The notes below the pieces were generated by a model. The model had not been told where the DNA came from and did no database searches. It worked only from the letters and a program-made list of their open reading frames with translations. Positions 50,575 to 59,707 of a DNA stretch of 64,000 nucleotides are shown here, piece after piece. The translations under genes and the position numbers were made by a program. The DNA comes from Acidaminobacter sp. JC074 (GTDB lineage: Bacteria; Bacillota; Clostridia; Peptostreptococcales; Acidaminobacteraceae), in assembly GCF_022496765.1 (NCBI RefSeq), contig NZ_VANV01000028.1, forward strand, positions 1-64,000, in the 5' to 3' direction. Position 1 is the stretch's first letter; each line of letters starts with the position of its first letter.

Positions 50575-52248
50575 ATGTTTGAGAAGGAAAAAATGAATCA
50601 AGTAAAAGAGGGACTTGATAAATTTAATGAAAAAACAAAGAGCATGGTAGAAAAGCGTCCAGAGAGACAAGAAACATTCTACTCTGGTTCAGGTGATGAA
50701 GTTCAAAGACTTTACTCTCCTGCAGATATTGAAGGATTCGAGTATGGTGACATTGGTTTTCCAGGTCAATTCCCATACACACGTGGTGTACAGCCAACAA
50801 TGTACAGAGGTCGTTTATGGACAATGAGAATGTACGCTGGTTTTGCAACAGCTGAAGAATCAAACAAACGTTACAAGTACTTAGTTGAGCAAGGTTCAGG
50901 CGGTTTATCAGTAGCCTTTGACTTACCAACACAAATCGGTTACGATTCAGATCACGAATTATCTGAAGGTGAAGTTGGTAAGGTTGGTGTTGCAATTGAC
51001 TCATTAGCAGATATGGAAATCTTATTTGATGGTATTCCACTAGATAAAGTTTCTACTTCAATGACAATCAATGCACCGGCATCAGTTTTACTTGCTATGT
51101 ACATTGCAGTTGCTGAAAAGCAAGGTGTTAGCTCAGACAAATTAAGAGGTACTATCCAAAATGATATCTTAAAAGAGTATATCGCTAGAGGTACGTATAT
51201 CTTCCCAACTGAGCCATCAATGAGATTAATTACAGATATCTTCGAGTACTGTTCTAAGGATGTTCCACTTTGGAATACAATCAGTATCTCGGGTTACCAT
51301 ATTAGAGAAGCAGGTTCTACTGCTGCTCAAGAAGTTGGTTTTACATTAGCAGATGGTATTGCTTATGTTGAAGCTGCTGTTCAAGCTGGTTTAGATGTAG
51401 ATACATTTGCTCCAAGACTATCATTCTTCTTTAATGCACATAATGACTTATTAGAAGAAGTAGCTAAGTATAGAGCTGCTAGAACATTATGGGCTAAGAT
51501 CATGAAAGAAAGATTTGGCGCTAAGAATCCTAAGTCTATGGCACTTAAGTTCCATACGCAAACAGGTGGTTCTACATTAACAGCACAACAACCAGAAAAC
51601 AACATCGTTCGTGTTGCTATTCAAACACTTGCTGCAGTATTAGGTGGTACACAATCACTTCATACAAACTCTAAGGATGAGGCTTTAGCACTTCCAACAG
51701 AAGATTCAGTAAGAGTAGCACTTAGAACTCAACAAATCGTTGCTTATGAATCAGGTGTTACTAACACAGTTGATCCATTAGCGGGTTCTTACTTCATTGA
51801 AGCTAAGACAAAAGAAATCATGGACAAGGCTATGGAATACATTACTAAGATTGATGATCTTGGTGGCGCTCCAAAAGCAATTGACAATGGTTATATCCAA
51901 CAAGAAATCATGGATGCAGCTTACTACTATCAAAAAGAAGTTGAAACTGGTGAAAGAATTGTTGTTGGTATGAACAAGTTCCAAATCGAAGAAGAAGCTC
52001 CAAAGGATTTATTAAAAGTGGATCCTGCTGTAGGCGAAATGCAAAAGCAAAAGTTAGTTGACTTAAGAGCTAAGCGTGATAACGCAGTAGTTGAAGCGAA
52101 GTTAACTGAACTTAGAGCTGCATGTGAAGGTACTGACAATGTTATGCCAGTAATCATCGAAGCTGTTAAAGCTTATGCTACATTAGGCGAAATCTGTGGC
52201 GTGATGAGAGAAGTATTTGGTGAATACCAACAATCAGTGAACTTATAA
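50575..52248 (+). CDS. mcmA1: methylmalonyl-CoA mutase, large (substrate-binding) subunit
   Basis: The mutase interconverts succinyl-CoA and (R)-methylmalonyl-CoA with adenosylcobalamin. The 557-residue TIM-barrel subunit has YTRGVQPTMYRGRLWTMRMY, AGFATAEESNKRYKYL, SVAFDLPTQIGYDSDH, the conserved SISGYHIREAGSTAAQE, and FHTQTGGSTLTAQQP. This is the short form, with the cobalamin domain encoded by the next gene. AAAGGGAGGCACTCA precedes ATG 50575. Codon use is strongly biased to frequent codons, suggesting high expression. Confidence 0.95.
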   Translation: MFEKEKMNQVKEGLDKFNEKTKSMVEKRPERQETFYSGSGDEVQRLYSPADIEGFEYGDIGFPGQFPYTRGVQPTMYRGRLWTMRMYAGFATAEESNKRYKYLVEQGSGGLSVAFDLPTQIGYDSDHELSEGEVGKVGVAIDSLADMEILFDGIPLDKVSTSMTINAPASVLLAMYIAVAEKQGVSSDKLRGTIQNDILKEYIARGTYIFPTEPSMRLITDIFEYCSKDVPLWNTISISGYHIREAGSTAAQEVGFTLADGIAYVEAAVQAGLDVDTFAPRLSFFFNAHNDLLEEVAKYRAARTLWAKIMKERFGAKNPKSMALKFHTQTGGSTLTAQQPENNIVRVAIQTLAAVLGGTQSLHTNSKDEALALPTEDSVRVALRTQQIVAYESGVTNTVDPLAGSYFIEAKTKEIMDKAMEYITKIDDLGGAPKAIDNGYIQQEIMDAAYYYQKEVETGERIVVGMNKFQIEEEAPKDLLKVDPAVGEMQKQKLVDLRAKRDNAVVEAKLTELRAACEGTDNVMPVIIEAVKAYATLGEICGVMREVFGEYQQSVNL

Positions 52249-52265
52249 GCTGAAGGAGGATTAAA

Positions 52266-52661
52266 ATGGATAGACCAATTAGAGTATTAGTCGCTAAGCC
52301 AGGCTTAGACGGACATGATAGAGGCGCAAAGGTAGTTGCTAGAGCGTTAAGAGATGCTGGTATGGAAGTTATCTATACAGGCCTTCGTCAGACACCTGAG
52401 CAAATTGTAAATGCTGCAATTCAGGAAGACGTTGATTGTATCGCTGTAAGTATTTTATCAGGCGCACACAACACATTATTACCTAAGGTTGCTAAGTTAT
52501 TAGCTGCTGAAGATGCATCAGATATCTTATTAGTAGGTGGTGGTGTTATTCCTGACAGTGACATTCCTTTCTTAAAGGAAAATGGCATTGCTGAAATCTT
52601 TACACCTGGTACACCAACAAGTGTAACAATTGATTTTATTAAGGAAAATGTAAATCGTTAA
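52266..52661 (+). CDS. mcmA2: methylmalonyl-CoA mutase, cobalamin-binding subunit
   Basis: The 131-residue protein is a single B12-binding Rossmann domain. KPGLDGHDRGAKVVARAL contains the DxHxxG motif with H17 as lower cobalt ligand, and SILSG and VGGGVIPDSD contact the nucleotide tail. It assembles with the large subunit. It starts 17 bp after the large-subunit gene with AAGGAGGATTAAA as ribosome site. Confidence 0.95.
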   Translation: MDRPIRVLVAKPGLDGHDRGAKVVARALRDAGMEVIYTGLRQTPEQIVNAAIQEDVDCIAVSILSGAHNTLLPKVAKLLAAEDASDILLVGGGVIPDSDIPFLKENGIAEIFTPGTPTSVTIDFIKENVNR

Positions 52662-52709
52662 TTATTGACAAGGTCGAAATAAAATGAAATAAAAGATAAG
52701 GTGATGTGT

Positions 52710-53642
52710 ATGGATTTAGAAAAGAAACTGCTAGAGGGGAATAAAAGAGCTGTTGCTCGAATGATTTCTCTTGTAGAAAATAGAGATCCTCAAGCTTTTG
52801 ATTTATTGAAAAAACTACACAACAAGACTGGTAATGCCTATGTAATAGGCATTACAGGTCCACCTGGTGCTGGTAAGAGTACATTAACAGATAAACTTGT
52901 AAAAGCTTTATTAAATGAAGGGAAGAAAGTTGCGGTAATCGCCATTGACCCAACAAGCCCATTTACGGGTGGTGCAATTTTGGGCGATCGTGTACGCATG
53001 GGCGACCTATCAACACATAAAGATGTATTTATAAGATCTATGGGTGCTCGAGGTTCTTTAGGTGGGATTTCAGAAGGTACAAGTGCAGCAATAAAGGTAT
53101 TAGATGTTTATGGTGCAGATTACATATTTGTAGAAACTGTAGGCGTTGGTCAATCAGAGATTGACATTGTAAAGAATTGTGATACAACAGTTATGGTTAT
53201 GGTACCTGGTCTTGGTGATGACATTCAAGCCATCAAAGCTGGTATCATGGAAATTGGTGATGTGTTTGCAATCAACAAATCGGATCGTGACGGGGCTAAG
53301 AAGACTGCCAGAGAGATCGATGCCATGTTAGATTACAATGACAGTGATTGGAGACCACCAGTAACAATGACAGTAGCGGTAAAAAATGAAGGCATCGACA
53401 AACTTGTTGAAACTATCATGGAACACCGTGACTATATGAAATCTAATGAGCTATTTGAAGCTCGAAGAATTGATAATGCTAGAAATGAAATTGTTGAACT
53501 TGTTAAATATAAAGTATTGTCACATTTATTTGATAATGCATACAATGAACAGATGATTCATAGATTATCAGAAAATGTTGTCAAACGAACAACAGATCCT
53601 TACACGGCATGTGAAGAGATCATAGTGAATATTAAGAATTAG
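52710..53642 (+). CDS. meaB: MeaB/ArgK-type G-protein chaperone of methylmalonyl-CoA mutase
   Basis: MeaB uses GTP to gate cobalamin loading and to protect the mutase. The 310-residue protein has GITGPPGAGKSTLTDKL (Walker A), the switch region FIRSMGARGSLGGIS, VETVGVGQSEIDIV and the base-recognition NKSD in FAINKSDRDGA. ATG 52710 is preferred over upstream GTG/ATG codons because AAGGTG ends 6 bases before it. It lies 48 bp after mcmA2 and is followed 9 bp later by the epimerase gene. Confidence 0.93.
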   Translation: MDLEKKLLEGNKRAVARMISLVENRDPQAFDLLKKLHNKTGNAYVIGITGPPGAGKSTLTDKLVKALLNEGKKVAVIAIDPTSPFTGGAILGDRVRMGDLSTHKDVFIRSMGARGSLGGISEGTSAAIKVLDVYGADYIFVETVGVGQSEIDIVKNCDTTVMVMVPGLGDDIQAIKAGIMEIGDVFAINKSDRDGAKKTAREIDAMLDYNDSDWRPPVTMTVAVKNEGIDKLVETIMEHRDYMKSNELFEARRIDNARNEIVELVKYKVLSHLFDNAYNEQMIHRLSENVVKRTTDPYTACEEIIVNIKN

Positions 53643-53651
53643 GAGGCAGGT

Positions 53652-54053
53652 ATGAAAGCATTGAAACTTGACCACGTAGGTATTGCAGTTAAAAATTTAG
53701 ATGAAACACTAAAATTTTACACTGACGTTTTAGGATTGGATTTAGCGGATACTGAAATTGTGGAAGAACAAAAGGTAAAAGTTGCATTTTTACCAATCGG
53801 TGACACTGAGGTAGAACTACTTGAATCTACATCAGAAGATGGTCCAATCGCAAGATACATTGAAAGAAGCGGTGAAGGTGTACAGCATTTAGCATTCCGT
53901 GTTGAAAACATTGAAGAAGCTATTGCTGACATGCAAGCAAAGGGTATGAGAATGATTGATGAAATGCCAAGATACGGTGCTGGCGGTGCCAAAATTGCAT
54001 TTATGCATCCTAAAGATTCTTATAGAGTATTAATTGAACTTTGTGAAAGATAG
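53652..54053 (+). CDS. mce: methylmalonyl-CoA epimerase
   Basis: The epimerase converts (R)- to (S)-methylmalonyl-CoA, the form used by the decarboxylase. The 133-residue glyoxalase-fold protein has KLDHVGIAVKNLDETLKFYT with a metal histidine, VELLESTSEDGPIARYIE, GEGVQHLAFRVENIEEAI with the second histidine, and the C-terminal DSYRVLIELCE glutamate. AGGAGGCAGGT precedes the ATG. Length and motifs are typical. Confidence 0.93.
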   Translation: MKALKLDHVGIAVKNLDETLKFYTDVLGLDLADTEIVEEQKVKVAFLPIGDTEVELLESTSEDGPIARYIERSGEGVQHLAFRVENIEEAIADMQAKGMRMIDEMPRYGAGGAKIAFMHPKDSYRVLIELCER

Positions 54054-54078
54054 TTAATAAAAACTTTCATTTTTAATG

Positions 54079-54106
54079 TTGTAATTGTATAATTTTCGGT
54101 TATAAT
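54079..54106 (+). promoter_or_regulatory. promoter of the decarboxylase genes
   Basis: TTGTAA (54079-54084) and TATAAT (54101-54106) are 16 bp apart. Two inverted repeats overlap it: CTTTCATT (54064-54071) with AATGAAAG (54103-54110), and ATAATTTTCG (54089-54098) with CGAAAATTAT (54128-54137). They could serve as operator sites. Confidence 0.55.
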
Positions 54107-54163
54107 GAAAGCATCGAGTGTTTCAATCGAAAATTATGTTAATAGGAGTGAGGAGGTAGCTTA

Positions 54164-55711
54164 ATGGCTATGAACAAACTTGATGATCTTCGCCAACGCA
54201 AGCAAAAGATAGAGCTTGGTGGAGGTGTTGAAAGAATTGAAAAGCAACACGCTAAAGGCAAGTTAACAGCAAGAGAAAGAATCAACTTGTTGTTTGACGA
54301 AGGCACTTTTGTTGAGCTAGATGCTTTTGTAAAGCACCGTTGTACTAACTTTGGTATGGAAAAAGTAAATGCACCAGCAGAGGGTGTTGTTACTGGTTAC
54401 GGCCAAGTAGATGGTAGAGTGGTATACGCATTTTCACAAGACTTCACTGTAGTAGGTGGTTCTTTAGGTGAAATGCATGCATCTAAAATCTGTAAGGTAT
54501 TAGAGTACGCTGTAAAAGTTGGTGCACCAGTTGTTGGTTTAAATGACTCAGGTGGAGCAAGAATTCAGGAAGCTGTAGATGCATTATCTGGATATGGTAA
54601 GATCTTTTTCAGAAACACAATTGCATCAGGTGTTATTCCACAAATCACAGCTATTATGGGACCATGTGCAGGTGGTGCGGTTTATTCGCCAGCACTTAAC
54701 GACTTTATCTTTATGGTAGATAAAACATCTCAAATGTTTATCACAGGTCCACAGGTTATCAAAACAGTAACAGGTGAAGAAGTATCTGCTGAAGCATTAG
54801 GTGGCGCTATGACACACAATGCAACTTCAGGTGTGGCTCAATTCTACGAGCAAAACGATGAAGCATGTATTTCAGAAATTAGAAGATTGTTATCATTCTT
54901 ACCTTCTAATAACACAGAAACTGCTCCAACTTTTGGAACAGAAGATGATATGAATAGAATTATCGAGGAGTTCAACAACATTATTCCTGATAATCCAAAT
55001 AAACCATATGATGTAAAAGATATTATCCATGCACTTGCTGATGACGGCGACTTCATGGAATACCAAGAGCACTTTGCTAAGAACATTGTAACAGGTTATA
55101 TCCGTTTAAATGGTCAATCAGTAGGTGTTGTTGCTAACCAACCTAAGTTCTTAGCTGGTTGTTTAGATATCAATGCATCAGATAAAGCTGCAAGATTCGT
55201 TAGAACTTGTGATGCTTTCAATATTCCTTTATTAAATCTTGTAGACGTTCCAGGTTTCTTACCAGGTACAGCTCAAGAATATGGTGGTATTATCCGTCAT
55301 GGTGCTAAGATGCTTTATGCTTACAGTGAAGCAACAGTACCAAAAGTAACGATGATCTTAAGAAAAGCTTACGGTGGTTCTTACTTAGCAATGTGCTGTA
55401 AAGAACTAGGTGCTGATATTGTACTTGCATGGCCAACAGCTCAAATCGCAGTTATGGGTGCATCAGGTGCTGCTGAGATTATCTTCAGAAAAGAAATCAA
55501 GGGTGCAGATGATCCAGTGGCTGAAAGACAAAGATTAATTGATAACTATGAAGCAGAATTCTCTACGCCATACAAGGCTGCTGAGAGAGGTTTCGTAGAT
55601 GATGTTATTGAGCCATCGGCTTCAAGAGCAAGATTAATTGACGCTTTCAATATGTTACATTCTAAGAGAGAAAACAGACCAGGTAAAAAGCACGGCAATA
55701 TCCCACTATAA
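54164..55711 (+). CDS. mmdA: methylmalonyl-CoA decarboxylase alpha subunit (biotin-dependent carboxyltransferase)
   Basis: The alpha subunit moves the carboxyl group from (S)-methylmalonyl-CoA to biotin on MmdC, yielding propionyl-CoA. The 515-residue crotonase-fold protein has LTARERINLLFDEGTFVELD, GLNDSGGARIQEAVDALSGY, MGPCAGGAVYSPALNDFIFM and LVDVPGFLPGTAQEYGGIIR. Propionyl-CoA carboxylase beta is a close relative; the adjoining membrane subunits favour the sodium-pump decarboxylase. AGGAGGTAGCTTA precedes the ATG. It has its own promoter but continues the mutase gene series. Confidence 0.93.
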   Translation: MAMNKLDDLRQRKQKIELGGGVERIEKQHAKGKLTARERINLLFDEGTFVELDAFVKHRCTNFGMEKVNAPAEGVVTGYGQVDGRVVYAFSQDFTVVGGSLGEMHASKICKVLEYAVKVGAPVVGLNDSGGARIQEAVDALSGYGKIFFRNTIASGVIPQITAIMGPCAGGAVYSPALNDFIFMVDKTSQMFITGPQVIKTVTGEEVSAEALGGAMTHNATSGVAQFYEQNDEACISEIRRLLSFLPSNNTETAPTFGTEDDMNRIIEEFNNIIPDNPNKPYDVKDIIHALADDGDFMEYQEHFAKNIVTGYIRLNGQSVGVVANQPKFLAGCLDINASDKAARFVRTCDAFNIPLLNLVDVPGFLPGTAQEYGGIIRHGAKMLYAYSEATVPKVTMILRKAYGGSYLAMCCKELGADIVLAWPTAQIAVMGASGAAEIIFRKEIKGADDPVAERQRLIDNYEAEFSTPYKAAERGFVDDVIEPSASRARLIDAFNMLHSKRENRPGKKHGNIPL

Positions 55712-55724
55712 GAGAGGTGCATAG

Positions 55725-56177
55725 ATGAAATTATATATGATGAATCTAGCGCTAGCGAGCAGGGGTATCAATGATATACTAGAGCTTTTAAAGGCAGATC
55801 CGGAAGCGATTCATACGCTTACATCTAACGAGAAGACAACCATGGTCTTATTCGTTACGGCTCTTGGTATGGCAATTACCTTTGCAGTTCTATTATTCTT
55901 ATGGTTTAGTATCAATGTTTTATCAAAAGTAATGAAAGCATTTACTAAGGAGAATAAAAAACCTGCACCTGTTCAAAAGGTAGAAACCAAAGCGGTAGAG
56001 ACAGTTAAAGAAGAAGAGGAAGACGAAGAGTTGATTGCAGTTATTGCAGCGGCAGTAGCAGCAAGCTTAAATACGTCAATTCATAATATAGTTGTTAAAA
56101 ATGTAGTAAGAGTAGGCGATCATTCACCATCTTGGGCTAAGACTGGTAGAATAGAGCAGATGAATACGAGATTTTAG
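55725..56177 (+). CDS. mmdD: sodium pump decarboxylase small membrane subunit (MmdD/OadG type)
   Basis: The 150-residue protein has one membrane segment at about 42-64 and an acidic/alanine-rich cytosolic part. It ends with a helix and the tail DHSPSWAKTGRIEQMNTRF typical of MmdD/OadG, which clamps the carboxyltransferase to the membrane subunit. The N-terminal 40 residues are longer than usual. AGAGGTGCATAG precedes the ATG, 13 bp after mmdA. Confidence 0.88.
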   Translation: MKLYMMNLALASRGINDILELLKADPEAIHTLTSNEKTTMVLFVTALGMAITFAVLLFLWFSINVLSKVMKAFTKENKKPAPVQKVETKAVETVKEEEEDEELIAVIAAAVAASLNTSIHNIVVKNVVRVGDHSPSWAKTGRIEQMNTRF

Positions 56178-56188
56178 GAGGGACACTC

Positions 56189-56581
56189 ATGAAGAAGTTT
56201 AACATAACGGTTAATGGTAAATCGTATGAGGTAGAAGTAGAAGAAATTGGTGGCGTGCCATCAGCACCAGCGGCTCCAAGAGCGGCAGCACCAAGACCAG
56301 CGGCACCTGCAGCACCTAAGGCAGCACCAAAAGCAGCTCCAGCGCCTAAGGCAGCTCCAGCAGCAGGCGGTACTCAAATTTCTGCGCCAATGCCAGGTAC
56401 AATCTTTGATATTAAAGTAAATGAAGGCGATACAGTAGCAGCAGGTGATGTTGTACTTGTATTAGAAGCTATGAAGATGGAAAATGAAATTTCTGCTCCT
56501 GTAGATGGTACAGTTTCACAAATCTTAGTGAAGACTGGCGAATCAGTTAACGGTGGAGATGTAATGATCGTTATCGGATAA
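56189..56581 (+). CDS. mmdC: biotin carrier subunit of the decarboxylase
   Basis: The 130-residue protein has an N-terminal KKFNITVNGKSYEVEVEEIG segment, a flexible Ala/Pro-rich linker (about 28-58) and a biotinyl domain with VLEAMKMENEIS, where K96 is the biotin site. The linker lets biotin swing between the alpha subunit and the membrane beta subunit. The linker DNA is GC-richer than its surroundings because it encodes Ala/Pro repeats. AGGAGGGACACTC precedes the ATG. BirA is encoded two genes downstream. Confidence 0.95.
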   Translation: MKKFNITVNGKSYEVEVEEIGGVPSAPAAPRAAAPRPAAPAAPKAAPKAAPAPKAAPAAGGTQISAPMPGTIFDIKVNEGDTVAAGDVVLVLEAMKMENEISAPVDGTVSQILVKTGESVNGGDVMIVIG

Positions 56582-56607
56582 TCTACTATAATTTAAGGAG
56601 GAGAGAC

Positions 56608-57843
56608 ATGAGTCAAGCGCTTATGAACTTTTGGGGAGACACAGGTTTCGCCAATGTACAAGGTGGCCAAGTGGTCATGATTCTAGTATCATTTGTGCTT
56701 CTGTTCTTAGCCATCAAAAAAGGTTTTGAGCCGTTACTACTCGTTCCTATCGCATTTGGTATGTTACTTGCAAACTTACCGGTTGCAGGTGTTATGGCAA
56801 AGCCAATTATGCAATTGATTCCTGAAGGTTTTGCCCATGCAAGTGGTGCAGAGGGAAACTTGTTGCAAATTGTAGGAGAAGACGGTAGTGTAGTCGGAAC
56901 AGGAGTTATGCACTTAAAGAGTATCGGTGGTTTACTTTACTACTTATTCCAAGGTGACCATTTAGGTATTTTCCCACCACTTATTTTCTTAGGTGTTGGT
57001 GCAATGACAGATTTCGGTCCATTGATTGCAAATCCAAAATCGTTATTATTAGGTGCAGCAGCACAGTTTGGTATTTATGTAACTTTCGCCGGTGCAATCG
57101 CATTAGGCTTTACAGCTCAAGAAGCATCAGCTATCGGTATTATCGGTGGTGCTGATGGTCCTACAGCTATATTCTTAGCATCACAACTTGCACCACAGAA
57201 ATTAGGTGCAATTGCGGTAGCTGCTTATTCATACATGGCACTGGTACCAGTTATTCAGCCGCCTATTATGAGAGCGTTAACAACAAAGCAAGAACGTTCA
57301 ATTAAGATGAGCCAGTTAAGAAATGTATCAAAAGTTGAGAAGATCATCTTCCCAATCGTTGTTACAATCTTAGTATCATTAATTGTACCACCAGCAACAG
57401 CGCTAGTTGGTATGTTAATGTTAGGTAACTTATTCAAAGAGTCAGGTGTTGTAGGTAGATTGACTGATACAGCACAAAATGCATTAATGAACATCGTAAC
57501 AATTTTCCTTGGTGTAACAGTAGGTGCAACTGCATCAGCTGAATATTTCTTACAAATAGAAACATTAAAGATCATTGCTTTAGGTATCGTGGCATTTGGT
57601 TTCGGTACTGCAACAGGTGTTTTACTTGCAAAACTTATGAACAAGTTATGGGGTGGTACAATCAACCCACTGATTGGTTCTGCGGGTGTATCTGCAGTAC
57701 CAATGGCAGCCAGAGTATCTCAGGTAGAAGGTCAGAAGGCAGATCCTTCAAACTTCCTACTGATGCATGCCATGGGTCCAAACGTTGCAGGTGTAATCGG
57801 TTCTGCCGTTTCTGCGGGGGTATTATTATCACTATTTGGTTAA
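56608..57843 (+). CDS. mmdB: sodium-pumping decarboxylase beta subunit
   Basis: The beta subunit decarboxylates carboxybiotin and exports Na+, building a sodium gradient. The 411-residue protein has about nine hydrophobic segments and the family motifs PPLIFLGVGAMTDFGPLIAN with the key Asp, GIIGGADGPTAIFLASQLAP and NPLIGSAGVSAVPMAARVSQ. The N-terminal insert carrying GAEGNLLQIVGEDGSVVG is as in related enzymes. AAGGAGGAGAGAC precedes ATG. It ends the mutase/decarboxylase series before a terminator. Confidence 0.95.
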   Translation: MSQALMNFWGDTGFANVQGGQVVMILVSFVLLFLAIKKGFEPLLLVPIAFGMLLANLPVAGVMAKPIMQLIPEGFAHASGAEGNLLQIVGEDGSVVGTGVMHLKSIGGLLYYLFQGDHLGIFPPLIFLGVGAMTDFGPLIANPKSLLLGAAAQFGIYVTFAGAIALGFTAQEASAIGIIGGADGPTAIFLASQLAPQKLGAIAVAAYSYMALVPVIQPPIMRALTTKQERSIKMSQLRNVSKVEKIIFPIVVTILVSLIVPPATALVGMLMLGNLFKESGVVGRLTDTAQNALMNIVTIFLGVTVGATASAEYFLQIETLKIIALGIVAFGFGTATGVLLAKLMNKLWGGTINPLIGSAGVSAVPMAARVSQVEGQKADPSNFLLMHAMGPNVAGVIGSAVSAGVLLSLFG

Positions 57844-57851
57844 GACTTTTT

Positions 57852-57884
57852 AAGAATCTAGCATCTTTGCTAGGTTCTTTTCTT
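57852..57884 (+). terminator. terminator after mmdB
   Basis: AAGAATCTAGCA (57852-57863) pairs with TGCTAGGTTCTT (57868-57879) through one G-U pair, followed by a broken T run. Confidence 0.75.
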
Positions 57885-57939
57885 GTTTTCTTGATACACA
57901 TAAATTTTTTTGTTATATTAAGGTGTGACTGGAGGGCTC

Positions 57940-58923
57940 ATGAAATCTAAGATACTGAATATATTAAAGAAGCGTGAAAATGAATTTGTGTCAGGCGCTG
58001 AAATCAGTGACGCACTGAACATATCAAGACAGGCAGTTTCAAAGCACATCAACAATTTGAAGAAACAGGGTTATCATATAGAATCTGTTTCTAGAAAGGG
58101 TCATCGTTTGTTAGAAACGACTGAGATGTACAATCAATCAGAAATACTCAGTGAGCTTAAAACCAAAGCCATGGGAAAAGAACTGGTATTTTTAGATACG
58201 GTGGGCTCTACCAATGATTATGCAAAGAAACTAGCCATGAATGGTTCGGATAAGATGGTGGTGATTTCTGACGAGCAAACTTCAGGCAAGGGACGTCTAG
58301 GCAGACACTGGGAAAGTGAAAAAGGTACTGGCATCTGGATGTCGGTTGTTTTAAAACCAGATATAGAGCCTTCAGAAGCACCGAAGATTACTCAAATTGC
58401 AGCAGCATCTATGGTGAAGGCCATTGAAGAGGAAACAGGTGCTGATATTTTCATCAAATGGCCCAATGATTTAATCTTAAATAAGAAGAAAGTTTGCGGT
58501 ATTTTAACAGAAATGTCTGCAGAACTTGGTGGCATCAACTATGTCATTGTTGGTATTGGTGTCAATGTCAATCAAAGTTCTATGCCGGACGATCTTTCGG
58601 ATAAGGCTGTCAGTTTGAAGATGGGCCTTGATAAAACCATTTCAAGAAAAGCCATTGTACTTAATTTCTTGCAAGCTTTTGAAGACTTGTATGATGACTT
58701 TATAAAAAATAAAAGTTTAGAAAAAACCATTGATATATGTAGAAAAAAATCTATACTGATAGATAAGTCTGTGAAACTCATTACCAAAGCAGGTACAAGA
58801 CAAGTTCAGGCTAAGGATATCAATGAAGATGGTCATTTAGTGATTGTCAATGAAGATGGAAAAGAAGAAGCAGTCTTTTATGGAGAAGTCTCTGTTAGAG
58901 GATTGTATGAATATGTAGATTAG
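57940..58923 (+). CDS. birA: bifunctional biotin--protein ligase/repressor BirA
   Basis: BirA activates biotin with ATP and attaches it to carrier lysines, here most likely MmdC K96. The N-terminal winged helix (residues 1-65, EISDALNISRQAVSKHINNL) also makes it a biotin-responsive repressor. The 327-residue protein has LDTVGSTNDYAKKLA, the biotin-adenylate loop SGKGRLGRHWESEKGTGIWM, and KWPNDLILNKKKVCGILTEM. ATG 57940 follows CTGGAGGGCTC. It begins a run with coaX and dusB. Confidence 0.95.
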   Translation: MKSKILNILKKRENEFVSGAEISDALNISRQAVSKHINNLKKQGYHIESVSRKGHRLLETTEMYNQSEILSELKTKAMGKELVFLDTVGSTNDYAKKLAMNGSDKMVVISDEQTSGKGRLGRHWESEKGTGIWMSVVLKPDIEPSEAPKITQIAAASMVKAIEEETGADIFIKWPNDLILNKKKVCGILTEMSAELGGINYVIVGIGVNVNQSSMPDDLSDKAVSLKMGLDKTISRKAIVLNFLQAFEDLYDDFIKNKSLEKTIDICRKKSILIDKSVKLITKAGTRQVQAKDINEDGHLVIVNEDGKEEAVFYGEVSVRGLYEYVD

Positions 58924-58935
58924 AGGTGACTACCT

Positions 58936-59706
58936 ATGTTATTAGCAGTAGATGTTGGTAATACAAATATCGTATTAGGGCTTTTTAAAGGTGATGAGCT
59001 GATTATGAACTGGCGTATCTCAACAGATAAAGAGAAGTCGGCAGATGAACTGGGTATGATAATTAGCCAATTGTTTTCTTATAACAACTTGGAACTAAGC
59101 ATGGTATCAGATGTGATCATATCATCTGTTGTACCTTCTATTATGTATTCTCTAGAGCATATGGCTAGAAAATACTGTGATTGTGAAGCAATTGTAATTG
59201 GTCCTGGTATTAAAACCGGTATGAATGTAAAATATGACAATCCAAAGCAGGTTGGTGCTGACAGAATTGTTAATGCTGTTGCAGGCTATAAGAAATATGG
59301 CGGTCCATTGATCATTGTAGACTTTGGTACAGCGACGACTTTCTGTGCCATCAATGACCGTTTTGAATACTTAGGTGGTACAATTGCCCCAGGTATTAGG
59401 GTTTCAAATGATGCACTTTATCAAAAGGCAGCCAAGTTAACCAAGGTAGAGCTTGTGAAGCCGGATCGTGTTATTTGTAAAAATACGACTGAATCGATTC
59501 AGTCGGGTGTCTTACTGGGTTATGTTGGCTTAGTAGAATACATCATCAAACGTATGAAAAAGGAATTAAATGCACCAGATGCTAAAGTAATCGCGACGGG
59601 TGGTCTAGCAACAATGATTTCTGAAGAAACAGATTGCATTGATGTCATTGACCGTATGTTGACTTTAGAAGGCCTGTTGTATATTTATCAACTGAACAGA
59701 GGTTAG
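58936..59706 (+). CDS. coaX: type III pantothenate kinase
   Basis: CoaX phosphorylates pantothenate, the first step of CoA synthesis, using a monovalent cation. The 256-residue protein has the phosphate loop LLAVDVGNTNIVLGLFKGDE, the catalytic Asp in NPKQVGADRIVNAVA, IIVDFGTATTFCAIN, and GGTIAPGIRVSNDALYQKAA. It follows birA by 12 bp, a pairing seen in many Firmicutes, and precedes dusB by 1 bp. CoA supply fits the CoA-thioester metabolism encoded nearby. Confidence 0.95.
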   Translation: MLLAVDVGNTNIVLGLFKGDELIMNWRISTDKEKSADELGMIISQLFSYNNLELSMVSDVIISSVVPSIMYSLEHMARKYCDCEAIVIGPGIKTGMNVKYDNPKQVGADRIVNAVAGYKKYGGPLIIVDFGTATTFCAINDRFEYLGGTIAPGIRVSNDALYQKAAKLTKVELVKPDRVICKNTTESIQSGVLLGYVGLVEYIIKRMKKELNAPDAKVIATGGLATMISEETDCIDVIDRMLTLEGLLYIYQLNRG

Positions 59707-59707
59707 T

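Noticed and set aside
50624..51040. 138-codon leftward ORF inside mcmA1
   Set aside because: It is antisense to a highly conserved gene and rich in Leu, Gln and His as expected for a shadow of biased codons.
54164..55711. Propionyl-CoA carboxylase instead of methylmalonyl-CoA decarboxylase alpha
   Set aside because: No biotin carboxylase gene is nearby, whereas the sodium-pump beta, small membrane and biotin carrier subunits follow directly.
57255..57665. 136-codon leftward ORF inside mmdB
   Set aside because: Antisense shadow of a membrane gene, with no ribosome site.
57648..57950. 100-codon ORF overlapping the end of mmdB
   Set aside because: It is out of frame inside a strongly conserved gene, has no ribosome site and an unlikely composition.
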